Below are positions 1 to 6,129 of a DNA stretch of 6,129 bases, one piece after another. The stretch comes from Omnitrophica bacterium RBG_13_46_9. Its GTDB lineage: Bacteria; Omnitrophota; Gorgyraeia; JABMRN01; RBG-13-46-9. The notes beneath the pieces are model-generated. The model was not told the DNA's origin and searched no databases. It saw only the letters and a program-made list of their open reading frames with translations. A program made the translations under genes and the position numbers. Numbering within the stretch: position 1 is the first letter of the stretch; every line of letters begins with the position of its first letter. The DNA is taken from positions 23,027 to 29,155 of the forward strand of contig MHFD01000063.1 in the NCBI GenBank assembly GCA_001804045.1, read 5' to 3'.

Positions 1-174
1 TAATTCGTTATTAAATTGGGTGCACTCATCCATGGTTATGCCGCCGGGGGTATCCACCAAAACCCTTAATACCATCCTTCCGCTTTCCCGTTTATATGTG
101 GTCTCCACAACAAAGTAGTTACGTTCTTTGGCGATAGGCTCTATCAATTCTTTTATTTTTTCGATTATTTCCAT
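1..174 (-). CDS. rimP: Ribosome maturation factor RimP, N-terminal part (cut by window edge)
   Basis: The first 58 codons of a gene that runs off the left edge. The protein begins MEIIEKIKELIEPIAKERNY and continues with VVETTYKRESGRMVLRVLVD, then TPGGITMDECTQFNNEL. The LRVLVD-x-PGGITMDEC block is the RimP (YlxS/DUF150) N-terminal domain signature. RimP is a cytoplasmic factor that binds the 30S subunit and helps its late maturation. The ATG at 174-172 is the only usual start in frame: the frame stays open upstream through the leader but has no ATG, GTG or TTG there. The ribosome site is poor, only GGT about 4-6 bases before the ATG, directly after a T-run that follows a hairpin. The gene follows proS by 125 bases and has its own promoter, so it probably opens a rimP-nusA-infB type operon outside the window. 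Identity is seen in the sequence; the downstream operon is inferred. Confidence 0.93.
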   Translation of the reverse strand, partial: MEIIEKIKELIEPIAKERNYFVVETTYKRESGRMVLRVLVDTPGGITMDECTQFNNEL

Positions 175-180
175 TGTACC

Positions 181-210
181 AAAAATAAAGAGTGGGCTTC
201 TCCCACTCTT
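181..210 (-). terminator. Terminator-like hairpin (candidate attenuator) just upstream of rimP
   Basis: Read on the minus strand, AAGAGTGGG (210-202) pairs perfectly with CCCACTCTT (196-188) around a 5-base loop, and TATTTTT (187-181) follows. A 9-bp stem plus a T-run is the form of an intrinsic terminator. On the plus strand no T-run follows, so it acts only in the gene direction. It ends 6 bases before the rimP ATG and lies downstream of the rimP promoter at 253-281, so it would stop or attenuate rimP transcription as well as any read-through from proS. It may instead act on translation, since it sits almost on the ribosome site. Hairpins of this kind before rimP are, as I recall, known in other bacteria; I cannot verify homology here. 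Confidence 0.72.
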
Positions 211-233
211 GTAACTAACTCCCCTCCCTCTTT
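187..233 (-). promoter_or_regulatory. Candidate antiterminator pairing in the rimP leader
   Basis: The leader segment AAAGAGGG (233-226, minus strand) resembles the 5' arm of the downstream hairpin and can pair with the 3' arm CCCACTCTTT (196-187). This makes 8 base pairs with one bulged A at 193. The pairing uses the same bases as the terminator stem, so the two folds exclude each other, as in an attenuator switch. The segment lies in a purine-rich run (AAAGAGGGAGGGGAG, 233-219), which also looks like a Shine-Dalgarno sequence but has no ATG at a usable distance. The complementarity is visible; its regulatory meaning is inferred. The perfect 9-bp stem should be the more stable fold without a ligand or a pausing ribosome. 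Confidence 0.4.
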
Positions 234-252
234 GAGCGTTATCTCTTAGCGC

Positions 253-281
253 ATATTACTATATTAATTATATTTTGTCAA
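253..281 (-). promoter_or_regulatory. Sigma70-type promoter for rimP
   Basis: On the minus strand a perfect -35 box TTGACA (281-276) is followed by a 17-base A+T-rich spacer and a -10 box TAATAT (258-253, four of six consensus positions). Transcription would start near 247-246, giving a leader of roughly 72 bases before the rimP ATG at 174. The promoter begins 18 bases after the proS stop codon, in the only markedly A+T-rich gap of the window. It indicates that rimP and the genes beyond it can be expressed independently of the dxr-proS operon. Confidence 0.8.
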
Positions 282-299
282 GGGTTTTTGGCATTTAAA

Positions 300-2021
300 T
301 CAGATTTTTTTTATAACATCCATTATATCAACCAGTTGCGATTTTCCATCTTTCCTTGTCTTGATTTCCACTTTGCGTTTCTGCAGGTTTTTCTCTCCTA
401 TAATCACCTGAACGGGAAAACCTATCAGGTCCGCGTCTTTAAATTTAACGCCGGCCCGCTGGCCCCTATCATCAAGTATCACATCCAAATCTGCTTCGCG
501 CATCTGACCATAAAGTTCTTCGCTGGTCTTCAGTAACTCTTTATTCTCCACATTCAAAGGCAAAATAACGACTTCGTAGGGACTGATCGGTTTCGGCCAT
601 ATGATACCGTCTTTGTCATGGCTGACTTCTATACTTGCTGCCAGGATTCTGTTTACTCCTATGCCGTAACAGCCCATTATCATAGGGTGGGACTTCCCGC
701 TCTTATCCAAGAAATTCGCGCCTAAAACATGAGAATACTTTGTTCCAAGCTTGAATGTATGACCTATTTCGATAGCGTGCTTTAGTTCTATTTTACCCGC
801 GCACCGTGGGCACGGGTCTTTAAGCGTAATGACCCTGGCGTCAATCCACGCTTCCGGCTTAAAATCCCTGTCTGCATTCACATTAATAAGATGCCTGTCT
901 TTCTTATTCGCCCCCACAACGGCATTCATTATCCCCATAAGACTGAAATCGGCCAATATTCTTATCTTCAACCCAATCGGTCCGGAAAAACCCATTGGAC
1001 CGCCTGTAACATCCTGTATTACCTTATCATCCGCCATCTCTAACGCATCCGCCTTTAAAAAGTTCTTAAGCTTTATCTCATTGGCCGCATGATCTCCCCT
1101 TACCAGAAGCGCAATAGGCTTTCCATCCGCAAGATAAATCAGAGTCTTGATAAGCTGAGAAGGCTTTACTCTCAAAAACTTACTTACATCTTCAACACTG
1201 CTCATATCCGGCGTTTCGACTTCCTTAATCTTATCCGTGGGCCGTCGGTCGCCTGTCCCGGGCGCAGCCGAGGAACTGGCCGTGGACCTATCTTCGGTTC
1301 CCGGCTCTTTGCATCCGGCTACCTGGACACTTGCCGCATAACCGCATTTACATATCACGATCTCATCTTCGCCTATAGCGGACGGCACCATGAACTCATG
1401 AGAAATATTTCCTCCCATGACGCCCGGGTCCGCCTCCACGGCAACATACGGAAGCTCGCAACGTTCGAGTATTCTGCAATAAGCATCGTACATTTTCTTG
1501 TAACTTTTTTCTAGCCCCTCGGTATCCGCATCGAAGCTGTAGGCATCCTTCATTATAAACTCCGAACTCCTTATCACGCCGAAACGGGGTCTTATCTCGT
1601 CTCTGAACTTCGTCTGGATTTGATACAATATCTTCGGCAGGTCCTTATATGAATTTATCTCTCTTGAGACAATGTCGGTTATGATCTCCTCGTGGGTTGG
1701 CCCCAAAACTATCTCTCTACCGTGTCTATCCTTGTATTTTACCAGGACATGGTCCATGATCTCATACCGGCCTGTTTTCTTCCAGAGCTCGACAGGATGC
1801 ATGGCCGGCATTAAAAGCTCGATCGCGCCGGATCGGTTCATCTCGGTCCTTATGACATCCTCGACCTTCTTCAAAGCCTTTAATCCTAGGGGGAGGTATG
1901 TATATGCGCCTGAGGTAAGCTTTCTTATAAGGGAGGCGCGGACCATAAGCTTGTGGCTTATGGCCTCGGCGTCCTGAGGATCCTCTCTAAGCGTGGATAT
2001 GAAATTATCTGTCCATCTCAT
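300..2021 (-). CDS. proS: Proline--tRNA ligase, bacterial type with editing (INS) domain
   Basis: A complete 573-residue class II aminoacyl-tRNA synthetase that charges tRNA-Pro with proline in the cytoplasm. Order of domains: catalytic N-terminal half with motif 1 near residues 62-76 and motif 2 at about 137-163 (TKFRDEIRPRFG, then SSEFIMKDAYSF). The YbaK-like INS editing domain spans about 275-400, with K292, D358 and H377 aligning by eye to editing residues known in E. coli ProRS. Motif 3 is GCYGIGVNR (450-458), and the anticodon-binding domain follows at about 481-573 (PYEVVILPLN, DDRGQRAGVKFKDADLIGFP). Two cysteine pairs, C224/C226 and C404/C407, flank the INS domain and may form a metal knuckle. 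The length is normal for the bacterial type, but residues 240-263 form a Ser/Ala/Pro/Gly-rich repetitive insert (separate entry). The ATG follows the ispG stop by 13 bases, with GGA as a weak ribosome site. The stop is TGA at 302-300. Confidence 0.97.
   Translation of the reverse strand: MRWTDNFISTLREDPQDAEAISHKLMVRASLIRKLTSGAYTYLPLGLKALKKVEDVIRTEMNRSGAIELLMPAMHPVELWKKTGRYEIMDHVLVKYKDRHGREIVLGPTHEEIITDIVSREINSYKDLPKILYQIQTKFRDEIRPRFGVIRSSEFIMKDAYSFDADTEGLEKSYKKMYDAYCRILERCELPYVAVEADPGVMGGNISHEFMVPSAIGEDEIVICKCGYAASVQVAGCKEPGTEDRSTASSSAAPGTGDRRPTDKIKEVETPDMSSVEDVSKFLRVKPSQLIKTLIYLADGKPIALLVRGDHAANEIKLKNFLKADALEMADDKVIQDVTGGPMGFSGPIGLKIRILADFSLMGIMNAVVGANKKDRHLINVNADRDFKPEAWIDARVITLKDPCPRCAGKIELKHAIEIGHTFKLGTKYSHVLGANFLDKSGKSHPMIMGCYGIGVNRILAASIEVSHDKDGIIWPKPISPYEVVILPLNVENKELLKTSEELYGQMREADLDVILDDRGQRAGVKFKDADLIGFPVQVIIGEKNLQKRKVEIKTRKDGKSQLVDIMDVIKKI
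1235..1304 (-). repeat. GC-rich imperfect repeat pair inside proS encoding a low-complexity linker
   Basis: Two related segments, 1235-1263 and 1280-1304, share on the plus strand a CCGTGG(G/A)CC start and a TCGGT...TCCCGGGC / TTCGGTTCCCGGC end, with 16 bases between them. In the protein they give PGTGDRRPTD and PGTEDRSTA, joined by SSSAA (residues 240-263 of ProS). The stretch is visibly richer in G+C than the rest of the gene and is hydrophilic. It lies at the junction of the catalytic and INS domains, where a flexible insert would be tolerated. This fits in-frame insertion of a short dispersed repeat or local slippage duplication; which one cannot be told from this window. Confidence 0.5.
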
Positions 2022-2034
2022 GGTTCCATTCAGG

Positions 2035-3078
2035 TTATAGGTTTTTTAATAATTCCTTAACCGCGTTTTTCTCTTTTACTTTTTTCACAATCTTCCCTTT
2101 TCTAAATAGGACTCCAGAGTCTTTCCCGAATGCTATGCCTATATCGGCCTGCCTTGCCTCCCCCGGACCGTTTACCTCGCATCCCATAACCGCTACGGTA
2201 AGAGGCTTTTGAGAGTTCAAGGCCGAAAGTTCGGTTTCGAGTTTTCTCACAATCCCGGCTAGGTCAACCTGACACCTGCCGCACATCGGACAAGATACTA
2301 TATCCGGCCGGAAGTTTCTTATGCTGAGCGACTGCAAAATATTTTTTGCGGTAACGACTTCGCTCACTGAGTCCCCTGTCAAAGAAACCCTTATGGTATC
2401 CCCTATGCCATCCAGAAGAAGCGCCCCTATGCCTATGCTTGATTTCACAATCCCGGCCTCATGGGCGCCGGATGCCGTAATGCCGACATGGAACGGATAA
2501 TCGCAACGGGCGGCTAATCCTCTATAGGCGGTTACGGTTTCCCGGACATCCGACGATTTTAACGAAACTATTATATCACGGAAGTTTTCTTTTTCAAAAA
2601 ATTTAATATATCTAAGGGCTGCCCCGACAAATGAATCGCCATTTTCCGTCTGTCCATCACCCGCCGGAGGCATAGAGCCGGAGTTAAAACCGATCCGAAT
2701 AGGGATCTTCCTCTTTTTGGCTGCCCGAATCACGTCTTTCAAATGATTAGGGCTGGATATGTTTCCGGGATTTATGCGAATTTTATCCGCGCCGCTTTTA
2801 ATCGATTCGATGGCCAGCCTGTAATCAAAATGTATATCCGCAACAAGCGGAATGTCAGCTCGTCTCTTTATCGTCTTTATGCTTTTGGCTGCTATTACAT
2901 CTTTAACTGCCACTCTCACGATTTCGCAGCCGGCTTTTTTCAGTCTTTTTATTTCGGCGATGGTATTTCTTGCATCCCTTGTGTCGGTCTTCGCCATAGA
3001 CTGGATAGATACGGGAAACTTCCAGCCGACTTTTACTCCGCCTATATTGATAGTTCGTGTCCTGCGCCGTTTAAACAT
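2035..3078 (-). CDS. ispG: 4-hydroxy-3-methylbut-2-en-1-yl diphosphate synthase
   Basis: A complete 347-residue IspG (GcpE), the penultimate enzyme of the MEP pathway. It converts 2-C-methyl-D-erythritol 2,4-cyclodiphosphate to HMBPP using a [4Fe-4S] cluster, in the cytoplasm. The N-terminal TIM barrel shows GGVKVG (13-18), PVSIQSMAKTDTRD (22-35), VADIHFDYRLA (79-89) and KIRINPGN (99-106). The C-terminal iron-sulfur domain has SCPMCGR (262-268) and MGCEVNGPGE (298-307). C263, C266, C300 and E307 match the known cluster ligands of the family. It is the short, two-domain bacterial form without the large insert of the plant and Chlamydia type. The ATG has AAGG five bases upstream. It begins 42 bases after the TPR gene and ends 13 bases before proS. 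dxr, another gene of the same pathway, lies upstream in the same run. Confidence 0.97.
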   Translation of the reverse strand: MFKRRRTRTINIGGVKVGWKFPVSIQSMAKTDTRDARNTIAEIKRLKKAGCEIVRVAVKDVIAAKSIKTIKRRADIPLVADIHFDYRLAIESIKSGADKIRINPGNISSPNHLKDVIRAAKKRKIPIRIGFNSGSMPPAGDGQTENGDSFVGAALRYIKFFEKENFRDIIVSLKSSDVRETVTAYRGLAARCDYPFHVGITASGAHEAGIVKSSIGIGALLLDGIGDTIRVSLTGDSVSEVVTAKNILQSLSIRNFRPDIVSCPMCGRCQVDLAGIVRKLETELSALNSQKPLTVAVMGCEVNGPGEARQADIGIAFGKDSGVLFRKGKIVKKVKEKNAVKELLKNL

Positions 3079-3120
3079 TTGTGCCTTATTTTGTTTACCT
3101 ATGTAACCACGTACTTAGGA

Positions 3121-4878
3121 CTATTCGATAAGCCTCTTTCTGATTACCCCAAGCGACTTAATAGCAGGTTCAAAACCTGGGCTCATCTCAAGCACTTTCC
3201 CCCAGTAGTATTTTGATTTCTTTAGTTCGCCTTTATTCATATAGTAACTTCCCAAATTCGCATACGGTGTCCAGTTGTACGGCGAAAATTTTATGCACAT
3301 CTCGTATGCCTCTATAGCCTGCTTTTCCCTGCCCTGTCTAAGATAACAGTTCCCGAGGTCGTTATATGCATCGCCGAACCTAGGATTTATTTCAACCGCC
3401 TTCTCGTAATAAGTTATCGCCGTATCCCTGTCGCCCTTCCCCACATAAGCATCGCCCAATCCTTTATATATCAAACTGAAATGCTGCCTACCTAAATCGG
3501 TCGATAAGCCGCTTTCCGGTATATTACTCAAAGCCTTTTTGTATAAATCTAACGCTTCATCATAACGCTTCTCCTGCAGCCTCAGGGCCCCTAAATTACT
3601 GGATACGCGGTAATCCGTTTTTTCGAACCTGTCTATCCACGTATAGAAAGTCTCCGCATCCTTCCAGTTCCTGTTTTGCCTGACAGTGGCTATCGAATAA
3701 GATACTATAACCGCGGCCAGGATAATCGTCGCCAGATATTTTACGGGTTTATAATCCCTGATGCCGTCGAAAAACCGGGTCATAGATCCGGCTGCAATGA
3801 TAGATATGCCTACAAGGGGTATATATATCCAGTGTTCGGCTACATACGTCGATAAAGGAAATACGACCGAGCTAAAAGGCAGAAAATTCACCGCTACCCA
3901 CACCGCGCTAAAACGTATAAGAGCGTCATTTTTGGACATACGGACGATAAGGACAGAAATAAAAAGCAATATCGTAAATGGAATAAGAAAAAGAGGGGAG
4001 AAAAGCGTCTGAACAGGCGCCAGGGTCCTATTCATATGTAAATTGTGCGGAAAGAGGAGCATCCCCATATACAGCACGATAACCCTGGGAAGGGTCATCA
4101 AACGAACCGCAAGCGGATCCGGCGCCAGCCCCTCGGAAATCAACACCCCCAAAACAGCGTATCTGAATAATATAAAAATAGCCAGCACTGTGATATGCGG
4201 CAAAAGAGCATAGAAAACCTTGAATCCCTCTTTTGTTATTCTCTCTTTTGAATATATATAAACATAAGACGGAAAGACAAGAAAGAAAAGAGCGTTGCTT
4301 TCGCGGGTCAGAAGGGCTATCATAAAGAGAAATGCTGAAGAGAGGTTCAAAGTCGAGAATGTATTTTTATATTCCTTTAAATGCCTCAGAAAAAGCAGAA
4401 AAGAACTCAAACCAAAAAAGAGAGACAATGGGTCTCCCCTGCCTGATATATAAGTCACGGCCTCTGTGTTAATGGGGTGGACTAAAAATAGAAAGCTGGC
4501 GATAACCCCTATCCGTCTGTCACCGGATAGAACGCAGGCTAAAAAGAAGATAAGCACGGCATTGCAGATATGGATTGAAATATTGGTAAGGTGATACCCG
4601 AAAGCCTCCAGGCCCCACAAAAAGTAGTCGACCACGAACGATAACGCAACGACCGGCCTGTAATATTTTATCTTAGTTAAATTCTTGGCTGACCCGAAAA
4701 AATGCAGATCGACCAAAAAAAGCTTCCCTATATTATCGAAAGTCTTGATAAAAGGGTTGTCGGCTATAAGAGGGTTGTCATCATAGACAAAAGAGTTCCC
4801 TACGCTATTGCCGTAGATAACGAACCCGGCAACAATAAGACACACTATGACCGCGATATTCGCCGTCTTGTAATCCAT
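3121..4878 (-). CDS. TMTC-like GT-C membrane protein with four C-terminal TPRs (putative glycosyltransferase)
   Basis: A complete 585-residue integral membrane protein. Residues 1-400 hold about 11-12 hydrophobic segments (for example 7-27, 98-118, 180-203, 224-246, 294-313, 380-398). Residues 424-569 hold four TPRs (about 424-457, 466-500, 501-534, 536-569), with typical G-x-Y...A...Y-x-x-A-x-x-x-x-P spacing. Family-like motifs are VYDDN with D33-D34 in the first loop, YYRPVVALSF (72-81), FGYHLTNISIHICNA (93-107), HPINTEAV..ISGRGD (134-149) and AEHWIYIPLVG (347-357). This layout matches TMTC-type proteins (GT-C fold; the acidic pair after the first helix is the presumed catalytic site), which in animals O-mannosylate proteins from a lipid-linked sugar. 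A polyprenyl-phosphate-sugar transferase acting outside the membrane is therefore plausible, but substrate and activity are inferred. It starts 4 bases after the rseP stop with weak GAGAAG as ribosome site, suggesting translational coupling. Confidence 0.85.
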   Translation of the reverse strand: MDYKTANIAVIVCLIVAGFVIYGNSVGNSFVYDDNPLIADNPFIKTFDNIGKLFLVDLHFFGSAKNLTKIKYYRPVVALSFVVDYFLWGLEAFGYHLTNISIHICNAVLIFFLACVLSGDRRIGVIASFLFLVHPINTEAVTYISGRGDPLSLFFGLSSFLLFLRHLKEYKNTFSTLNLSSAFLFMIALLTRESNALFFLVFPSYVYIYSKERITKEGFKVFYALLPHITVLAIFILFRYAVLGVLISEGLAPDPLAVRLMTLPRVIVLYMGMLLFPHNLHMNRTLAPVQTLFSPLFLIPFTILLFISVLIVRMSKNDALIRFSAVWVAVNFLPFSSVVFPLSTYVAEHWIYIPLVGISIIAAGSMTRFFDGIRDYKPVKYLATIILAAVIVSYSIATVRQNRNWKDAETFYTWIDRFEKTDYRVSSNLGALRLQEKRYDEALDLYKKALSNIPESGLSTDLGRQHFSLIYKGLGDAYVGKGDRDTAITYYEKAVEINPRFGDAYNDLGNCYLRQGREKQAIEAYEMCIKFSPYNWTPYANLGSYYMNKGELKKSKYYWGKVLEMSPGFEPAIKSLGVIRKRLIE

Positions 4879-4882
4879 AGGT

Positions 4883-5950
4883 TTATCTTCTCATAAACGG
4901 AAAGAATCTTGTAATATCGTTCCAGCTTATGAAAAGCGCAAATGCTATCAGTATATAGAGCGCGATCTGCCCCACCATCTCCTGGGCGCGGGGGCTTACG
5001 GGTCTACCGCGTAATCTTTCTATAGCTAGAAACAGTATATGCCCTCCATCCAGTATGGGTATAGGCAAGAGATTGAAAACGGCCAGGGCCACATTTATGT
5101 GAGCCATTATGCTAAGAAGATAAATAAACCCGAGTTTGGCGGCTTGACCTATAAGAAACGCTATTCCGATAGGTCCCGCCACGGATTCCTTAAGAGGCAT
5201 CCCGCCTGTTATGAGAAGCCATAACCCCTTATATGTAAGGGTTGTCAGCATGACGGTTCTTTTTCCGCCTAGCGCTATCGCCTCAAGTAAGCCATGCCTT
5301 ACAAGGACTATCTCTTTTCTGGGTGAAATGCCTATCATGCCTATCATCGTTTCCTGGCCAAATATATTCTTTGTTTTTACCACCTTGGGAGGTATTTTGA
5401 AAGTCAGGATCTCTTCCCCCCTCGTGACCTTGAATTCTAACGGCGCGCCCGTAGTGCTTTTTTGCACAATGGCCACCAGGTCATCCCAGTATTCGATACC
5501 CTTTCCGCCTACCTCAAAGATCGAATCTCCTTCTCTTAAGCCGCTTGTAACAGCGGGGTATCCGGGAAGCAGCCTATCCACCTTCGCGGTAAAAGAAGGC
5601 ACCCCCATAATAAAGATGACTATGAACAGGATAAACGCAAAAAAGTAATTTGTCAAAGGTCCGGCCGTTATGATCAAAAACCGCGCAAAAAAGCTTTTTG
5701 AATAGAACTCCTCCGCGGTCCCCTGGCATTCGGCCGGGTTGTCGCCGGCAAGTTTTACATACCCGCCGAACGGACACACGGAAACGACATATTCGGTCTC
5801 GCCTCTCTTGATACCAAACAGTTTCTTGCCGAATCCCAGCGAAAACTTTTCGACCTTTACCCCGAGCTTTTTCGCCGCGAACATATGCCCCAACTCATGG
5901 ACAAGAACCAAAATACTGAAAACCGCCACAACCACTAAAATCGTAAGCAC
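4883..5950 (-). CDS. rseP: Site-2 intramembrane zinc metalloprotease RseP
   Basis: A complete 355-residue member of the M50B site-2 protease family. It cuts membrane-embedded substrates such as anti-sigma factors and remnant signal peptides. The first membrane segment carries HELGH (18-22; H18 and H22 zinc ligands, E19 catalytic). FGGYVKLAGD (61-70) is the conserved membrane-reentrant region, ITAGPLTNY (94-102) begins a second segment, and a single PDZ domain spans about 120-200 (PGYPAVTSGLREGDSI). NLLPIPILDGG (293-303) supplies the third ligand, D301. E. coli RseP has two PDZ domains and about 450 residues; this shorter one-PDZ form is common in other phyla. The start is GTG at 5950, chosen because AGGAGG lies just upstream and an in-frame TAA precedes it. 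Neighbours are dxr (87 bases upstream) and the TMTC-like gene (4 bases downstream). Confidence 0.95.
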   Translation of the reverse strand: MLTILVVVAVFSILVLVHELGHMFAAKKLGVKVEKFSLGFGKKLFGIKRGETEYVVSVCPFGGYVKLAGDNPAECQGTAEEFYSKSFFARFLIITAGPLTNYFFAFILFIVIFIMGVPSFTAKVDRLLPGYPAVTSGLREGDSIFEVGGKGIEYWDDLVAIVQKSTTGAPLEFKVTRGEEILTFKIPPKVVKTKNIFGQETMIGMIGISPRKEIVLVRHGLLEAIALGGKRTVMLTTLTYKGLWLLITGGMPLKESVAGPIGIAFLIGQAAKLGFIYLLSIMAHINVALAVFNLLPIPILDGGHILFLAIERLRGRPVSPRAQEMVGQIALYILIAFALFISWNDITRFFPFMRR

Positions 5951-5954
5951 AGTA

Positions 5955-5960
5955 CCTCCT
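5955..5960 (-). promoter_or_regulatory. Strong Shine-Dalgarno site that fixes the rseP GTG start
   Basis: AGGAGG (5960-5955, minus strand) is a perfect ribosome site four bases before GTG at 5950-5948. An in-frame TAA a few codons upstream rules out a longer protein, and the next residues form the first membrane helix with HELGH, so a later start would damage the catalytic segment. It is the strongest ribosome site in the window. Confidence 0.85.
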
Positions 5961-6017
5961 GTAATTTAAACGCCGGTCTCTTTAATTGCGCTTCTCAATA
6001 AAGCAAAGATCTCCTAC

Positions 6018-6052
6018 CGGTAAAGCCGGCATGCCGCCTAGCCGGCAAACCG
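6018..6052 (-). other. GC-rich inverted repeat at the dxr 3' end
   Basis: On the minus strand CGGT-TT-GCCGGC (6052-6041) faces GCCGGC-TTT-ACCG (6030-6018) across a 10-base loop that begins with the dxr stop codon TAG. The 6-bp core is perfect, and a second 4-bp helix lies outside a small internal loop. No T-run follows on either strand, so it is not a normal intrinsic terminator. It could be an mRNA processing or stability element, or a copy of a dispersed palindrome. No function can be assigned from the sequence. Confidence 0.45.
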
Positions 6053-6129
6053 CCTGGCCTCATCCCTGGCCCATTTGTCGACGTAAAGAATCTCGTCCAG
6101 CGAAGGTTCGGGGATACTCTTATGGCGCG
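6038..6129 (-). CDS. dxr: 1-deoxy-D-xylulose 5-phosphate reductoisomerase, C-terminal end (cut by window edge)
   Basis: Only the last 29 complete codons and the TAG stop (6040-6038) are present. They read RHKSIPEPSLDEIL, then YVDKWARDEARRFAG. The x-P-SL-x-EIL...D-x-WAR-x-EA pattern is typical of the C-terminal helix of Dxr (IspC), the NADPH-dependent enzyme that makes MEP from DXP. The position directly upstream of rseP supports this, because dxr-rseP adjacency is very common in bacteria, and ispG in the same run gives a second enzyme of the pathway. The fragment is short and contains no catalytic residue, so the call rests on the C-terminal motif and on gene order. Confidence 0.82.
   Translation of the reverse strand, partial: RHKSIPEPSLDEILYVDKWARDEARRFAG

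Noticed and set aside
165..206. A 13-codon reading frame starting GTG inside the hairpin and overlapping the rimP start, a possible leader peptide
   Set aside because: The GTG is within the stable stem, the purine run lies about 12 bases away, which is too far for good initiation, and the peptide has no codon bias typical of an attenuator peptide.
1089..1514. A 141-codon open frame on the plus strand inside proS
   Set aside because: It is antisense to a fully conserved ProRS reading frame, has no recognisable protein features, and its Gly/Arg-rich part is just the reverse of the repeat insert.
3079..3120. A terminator or regulatory hairpin in the TPR-ispG gap
   Set aside because: Only a weak, interrupted GTTAC-type pairing is visible, with no T-run; the gap holds just the AAGG ribosome site of ispG.
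2743..3216. A 157-codon open frame on the plus strand across ispG and the TPR gene end
   Set aside because: It lies opposite two well-supported genes and shows no family motif; it is a shadow of their codon use.
5211..5648. A 145-codon open frame on the plus strand inside rseP
   Set aside because: It is antisense to the conserved RseP PDZ and membrane region, with no plausible ribosome site or motif.
5951..6017. A separate promoter for rseP in the dxr-rseP gap
   Set aside because: The best candidates (TTTGCT-N17-TAAAGA, or TTGAGA with too long a spacer) match the consensus poorly; read-through from dxr is the simpler explanation.

Overview
The window comes from a bacterium. All six genes lie on the minus strand, so transcription runs from high to low coordinates. 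Order of reading: end of dxr (cut by the right edge), rseP, a membrane protein with C-terminal TPRs, ispG, proS, then the start of rimP (cut by the left edge). The dxr-rseP-ispG-proS-rimP order is a familiar bacterial cluster. In Firmicutes polC usually sits between proS and rimP; it is absent here. The extra TMTC-like/TPR membrane gene, moderate G+C and two-membrane-style gene set suggest an uncultured phylum of the Omnitrophota/Elusimicrobiota kind. That placement is inference from gene style, not from a marker search.

Right part (about 4880-6129): dxr and rseP are separated by 87 bases that hold a GC-rich dyad without a T-tract and a strong Shine-Dalgarno before the GTG start of rseP. Middle (3121-4882): a 585-residue multi-spanning protein with an N-terminal Asp-Asp motif and four TPRs, resembling TMTC-type GT-C glycosyltransferases, starts 4 bases after rseP. 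Left-middle (300-3078): ispG and proS, 13 bases apart. Left end (1-299): a clear sigma70-type promoter, a purine-rich leader and a terminator-like hairpin directly in front of rimP.

Functionally, dxr and ispG encode two steps of the MEP isoprenoid pathway. RseP is an intramembrane metalloprotease, ProS charges tRNA-Pro, and RimP matures the 30S subunit. The first five genes (dxr to proS) are closely packed (gaps of 87, 4, 42 and 13 bases) and are probably one operon. rimP has its own promoter and a likely attenuator, and probably begins the next (rimP-nusA-infB type) unit.

Most of the window is conserved housekeeping. The points worth a second look are the rimP leader with two mutually exclusive pairings, the TMTC-like gene placed inside the cluster, and a GC-rich repetitive insert inside proS. 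I found no CRISPR array, insertion sequence, tRNA, rRNA or phage gene.
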